Shown here: positions 43,852 to 44,775 of the stretch, one piece after another
How positions within the stretch are numbered: position 1 is the first letter of the stretch
Layout: each line of letters starts with the position of its first letter
NCBI GenBank assembly: GCA_015680685.1
Contig: MNCI01036482.1
Location: 142,668 to 187,442, forward strand
Length of the DNA: 44,775 nt
From: Gnetum montanum
Taxonomy: Eukaryota > Streptophyta > Gnetopsida > Gnetales > Gnetaceae
Direction of reading: 5' to 3'
Notes under the pieces: generated by a model
Databases searched by the model: none
Told to the model about the DNA's origin: nothing
What the model saw: only the letters and a program-made list of their open reading frames with translations
Translations under genes and position numbers: made by a program

Positions 43852-44092
43852 GTGGAGGCCTCTACCTACAACAATATTCATAATTTCTTGTCTTGCTCCC
43901 ATTTTTTCTATTTGTAACTTGCCAGAATTTCCATTTGATGGAACTCCTTCTACTATGCATCCTAAGATGGCAACCCACATCATCATTGGAGTGGAGGCCT
44001 CTAACTACAACATTATTCATAATTTCTTATCTTGCTTCCATTTTTCTTTAATCTATAACTTGCTAAAATTTTCCATTTGATAGAATGCCTCC
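43852..44092 (+). repeat. 139-bp-spaced direct repeat
   Basis: GTGGAGGCCTCTAMCTACAA, TTCATAATTTCTTRTCTTGC, ACTTGC and TTTCCATTTGATRGAA recur at 43852 and 43991 in the same order. Confidence 0.8.
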
Positions 44093-44117
44093 TTCCACTC
44101 TATGTCCTTATGCCTTT

Positions 44118-44167
44118 AAATAAATAGATAACCTAGGATTTCTTTTTTGTTCTCTATCTATTTATTT
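44118..44167. repeat. 13-bp perfect inverted repeat
   Basis: AAATAAATAGATA (44118-44130) against TATCTATTTATTT (44155-44167), with ATAGATAACCTAGGATTTC repeated directly just after. Confidence 0.85.
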
Positions 44168-44714
44168 AGATAGATAACCTAGGATTTCCTATGATTTATC
44201 TATTTTGAAGGTCCCTTACCATGATGCTCCCAAATTCCTATGGCATGGGCATGAGACCACATTCTCATGTAGTGTTGGAAACTTCCAAAAGGAAAGGCAA
44301 AGTTGCAATATCATCATCTACACTTTTGGATGAACAAAAGGTGTACAAAGTAAGTAAAGTTGAAATAAAAATGGCACCTCTAGCTTTAAGGTAGCAACAT
44401 ACATTGGTGGGCTATGTGTGTTTAAAAAAATGATCTTCATGTATGTGTCACTTAACACACAATTTTGTGATTTTTTGTTTAAAATCATAATAGATGATAT
44501 TTGTACTATTGCCTTTTTTAACATTTGGTTTTATTGAGCAGATAGATAACTTTCATAAAACAAATGTAATACCTATCCAGATCATGTAAGTCTTCAAACT
44601 TAATGCAAAAGATCATTATTTGAATTATTCAAAGGATCCAAATAGGAAGGAAGACTGAAACACTACCTACTAATTGTTCATGTCACCGCTTACGCCATAT
44701 GCATTTCTTACCCG

Positions 44715-44775
44715 GTCAGCGGAAACCAAGTACAATTCTAAGTCGTCAGCGGAAACCAAGTACAATTCTAAGTCC
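44715..44775 (+). repeat. 30-bp tandem repeat at window end
   Basis: Two perfect adjacent copies starting GTCAGCGGAAACCAAGTACA at 44715 and 44745; the array may continue outside the window. Confidence 0.85.

Larger units (their letters stand above)
43371..44714. other. AT-rich end region
   Basis: No gene seen; contains the small repeats and SINE-like relic listed here. Confidence 0.5.

Noticed and set aside
1-44775. Endogenous pararetrovirus or env-bearing retrovirus
   Set aside because: LTRs, primer site, target duplications and the integrase relic fit Ty3/gypsy retrotransposons; no movement protein, coat protein or membrane-spanning env-like protein is recognisable.

Overview
The window looks like nuclear DNA from a seed plant with a large, repeat-rich genome. 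It is AT-rich and I find no intact host gene, rRNA or tRNA. What I recognise is nested and decayed LTR retrotransposons, tandem repeats and small relics. The elements have plant Ty3/gypsy features (Athila-like and Tat-like gag, a tRNA-Asp-type primer site, TG...CA long terminal repeats, 5-bp target duplications). I cannot name the species; a gymnosperm or a large-genome angiosperm would both fit.

Layout. 1-319: the start of an LTR in minus orientation, cut by the window edge. 320-2309: a decayed plus-strand pol fragment (RNase H and integrase). 3578-4287 and 13569-14940: two halves of one 29-bp satellite array, split by element D. Element D (4293-13563, minus, target duplication GAGCC) has 1.8-kb LTRs and a gag-protease reading frame, with no reverse transcriptase, RNase H or integrase. 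14945-15345: a 15-bp minisatellite. 15350-21676: old AT-rich DNA with pieces resembling the 3' untranslated part of the Athila-like elements. Element A (21682-28357, minus, GTATC/GTATT) carries gag and a separate 3' ORF. Element B (29757-36689, plus, GTATG/GTATG) carries gag-protease and a tRNA-Asp-type primer site. 37993-43370: a composite in plus orientation, with a possible Tat-like 5' LTR and gag relic joined to an Athila-like 3' ORF, polypurine tract and LTR. 43371-44775: small repeats and SINE-like relics.

How it fits together. Both complete Athila-like elements (A, B) and element D keep LTRs and gag (B and D also protease) but have no polymerase or integrase, so they would have depended on enzymes from autonomous relatives. 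A, B and the composite share a short box 67-86 bp before the 3' LTR and a polypurine tract GTCRTGGGGGTA; A, B and the relic region share a GGGGAGGAYCCACT box in the 3' non-coding part. These shared non-coding pieces are the best candidates for cis-acting RNA or DNA signals kept by a parasitic gag-only lineage. The most unusual structural event is in element B, where about 190 bp inside the 5' LTR is inverted relative to the 3' LTR of the same copy. No reading frame longer than a few hundred bases is intact; all proteins here are decayed.
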